Shown in pieces: positions 63,391 to 64,000 of a DNA stretch of 64,000 nt. The DNA comes from Myxococcus fulvus. GTDB taxonomy: Bacteria; Myxococcota; Myxococcia; Myxococcales; Myxococcaceae. A program made the translations under genes and the position numbers. The notes below the pieces were generated by a model. The model did not search any database. It was not told the origin of the DNA and saw only the letters and a list, made by a program, of their open reading frames with translations. The stretch's first letter is position 1. Every line of letters begins with the position of its first letter. The stretch spans positions 558,001 through 622,000 of the forward strand of contig NZ_FOIB01000005.1 of assembly GCF_900111765.1 (NCBI RefSeq), written 5' to 3'.

Positions 63391-63756
63391 ATGACCCCGA
63401 ATCCCGACACGGACCTGCATCCCATCCGCCTGGAGCCCGTCTACTTCGAGCTCGACTCGACGACGCTGCGCCCGGAGTTCCGCGACACGCTGACGCAGCT
63501 GGCGGACGACCTGCGCCAGCGGCCGCAGGCGAAGGTGAGCATCACCGGGCACACCTGTGCGCTGGGGACCACGGAGTACAACCTGGCGCTCGGTCAGCGT
63601 CGGGCCTCGGTGGTGCGCGACTACCTGCGCCGGCTGGGCGTGGAGCCTTCCCGGCTGTCCACCCTGTCCTACGGCGAGGAGCGGCCGCTCTCCGCCTCCG
63701 AGCTGGAGAAGAACCGCCGCGCGGAGTTCCAGGCCTCCGGCGGCTACCTGAACTGA
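63391..63756 (+). CDS. OmpA-like domain protein without a visible signal peptide
   Basis: The 121-aa product consists of one OmpA/MotB-type peptidoglycan-binding domain: VYFELDSTTLRPEFRDTLTQ, SITGHTCALGTTEYNLALGQ with the TDxxG-like loop varied to HTCALG, RRASVVRDYLRRLGVE, and the Arg-containing KNRRAEF. In a typical member the domain is exported and follows a signal peptide. Here the N-terminus is MTPNPDTDLHPIRLEP, which is not a signal, and no in-frame upstream start gives one. Either it works in the cytoplasm, is exported another way, or the true start is missed. It lies 62 bp after the regulator gene and may be co-transcribed. Confidence 0.78.
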   Translation: MTPNPDTDLHPIRLEPVYFELDSTTLRPEFRDTLTQLADDLRQRPQAKVSITGHTCALGTTEYNLALGQRRASVVRDYLRRLGVEPSRLSTLSYGEERPLSASELEKNRRAEFQASGGYLN

Positions 63757-63800
63757 CGCGGGCGCCCCGACGTGACGTGGGCGTGACGGGCCGAAACGGC

Positions 63801-63838
63801 GACGTCCGCCACGGGCAGCGGGTGCCTGGGCGGACGTC
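63801..63838. terminator. Hairpin between convergent genes near the right edge
   Basis: GACGTCCGCC (63801-63810) and GGCGGACGTC (63829-63838) are exact inverted repeats around an 18-nt loop. It lies between the OmpA-like gene and a gene coming from the right, so it may stop both. There is no T-run. Confidence 0.5.
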
Positions 63839-63871
63839 CTCGAGACTCGTGCTGGGTTTTCGCGGGGCGGG

Positions 63872-64000
63872 TCAGTCCAGGCCGCGCAGCAGCTTCGACT
63901 GGGCGAAGGCGGCGAGCTGCTGGGCGTTGAACTTGCCCTGCGCGATGTCGCCCACCGCGGTGGCCGCCGAGCGGACCGTGTCGACGGTGTCCGCGAGCTT
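63872..64000 (-). CDS. C-terminal end of a gene cut by the right edge
   Basis: The minus-strand frame is open from 64000 to a stop at 63872-63874 and gives 42 residues: LADTVDTVRSAATAVGDIAQ, then GKFNAQQLAAFAQSKLLRGLD. The codon pattern (third positions mostly G or C) matches real genes nearby. The sequence is helical, Ala-rich and soluble. Nothing in this short piece identifies the family. Confidence 0.6.
   Translation of the reverse strand, partial: KLADTVDTVRSAATAVGDIAQGKFNAQQLAAFAQSKLLRGLD

Overview
The window is very GC-rich DNA that is almost fully coding on both strands. Several lineage markers point to a myxobacterium of the Myxococcus/Corallococcus/Pyxidicoccus group: a DUF2378 (TIGR02265-type) protein, a myxobacterial-style PilZ protein, a Hanks-type kinase fused to sensory modules, an NtrC-type two-component pair, a FbfB-like copper radical oxidase and many lipoproteins. 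I see no rRNA, tRNA, CRISPR array, insertion sequence or prophage. Gene starts were chosen from ribosome-binding sites, overlaps and domain boundaries. Function calls rest on motifs read by eye.

Left part, 1-6,003: the end of a family-2 glycosyltransferase, a BenE-type benzoate/H+ symporter, a TPR protein of unknown role, a small exported protein and a ThiO-like FAD amine oxidase. From 6,119 to 25,797 nearly everything reads on the minus strand. In transcription order this run begins with a sensory block: SpoIIE-type phosphatase, TPR protein, PhnD-like binding protein, TonB-dependent receptor, RsbW-like ATPase, and a protein joining two STAS-like/zinc-knuckle units to a Ser/Thr kinase. It continues 72 bp later into a peptide-modification cassette: a LanB-like protein, a protein resembling a B12/radical-SAM enzyme without the cluster cysteines, a second LanB-like protein, and two small proteins. 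Both LanB-like proteins are about 770 aa and have no elimination domain, the architecture of PEARL-type peptide aminoacyl-tRNA ligases. The LanB-like genes and the protein between them are translationally coupled through ATGA overlaps. This cassette, with its adjoining signalling block, is the best candidate for an undescribed system here.

Middle, 25,928-42,807: an M50 protease, an E1 alpha/beta 2-oxo acid dehydrogenase operon ending in a clear terminator, a GNAT enzyme, a PilZ protein, two surface lipoproteins (one an SGNH hydrolase), a macro-domain protein, PEP carboxylase, a divergent SDR/LysR pair, and a membrane glycosyltransferase with a TPR-like tail.

Right part, 42,811-64,000: a Ski2-like helicase (DUF3516 type), a secreted galactose-oxidase-like enzyme with its copper-site residues intact, a Pat-type acetyltransferase fused to an acyl-CoA-synthetase-like region, a siderophore-interacting-type flavoprotein, a 640-bp gene-free stretch with a 21-bp perfect palindrome, a streptogrisin-type protease with a ricin-B domain, a large lipoprotein of unknown role, a divergent NmrA/LysR pair, DUF2378 and DUF3014 proteins, an overlapping histidine kinase/NtrC regulator pair, an OmpA-like domain protein without a visible signal peptide, and a gene cut by the right edge.
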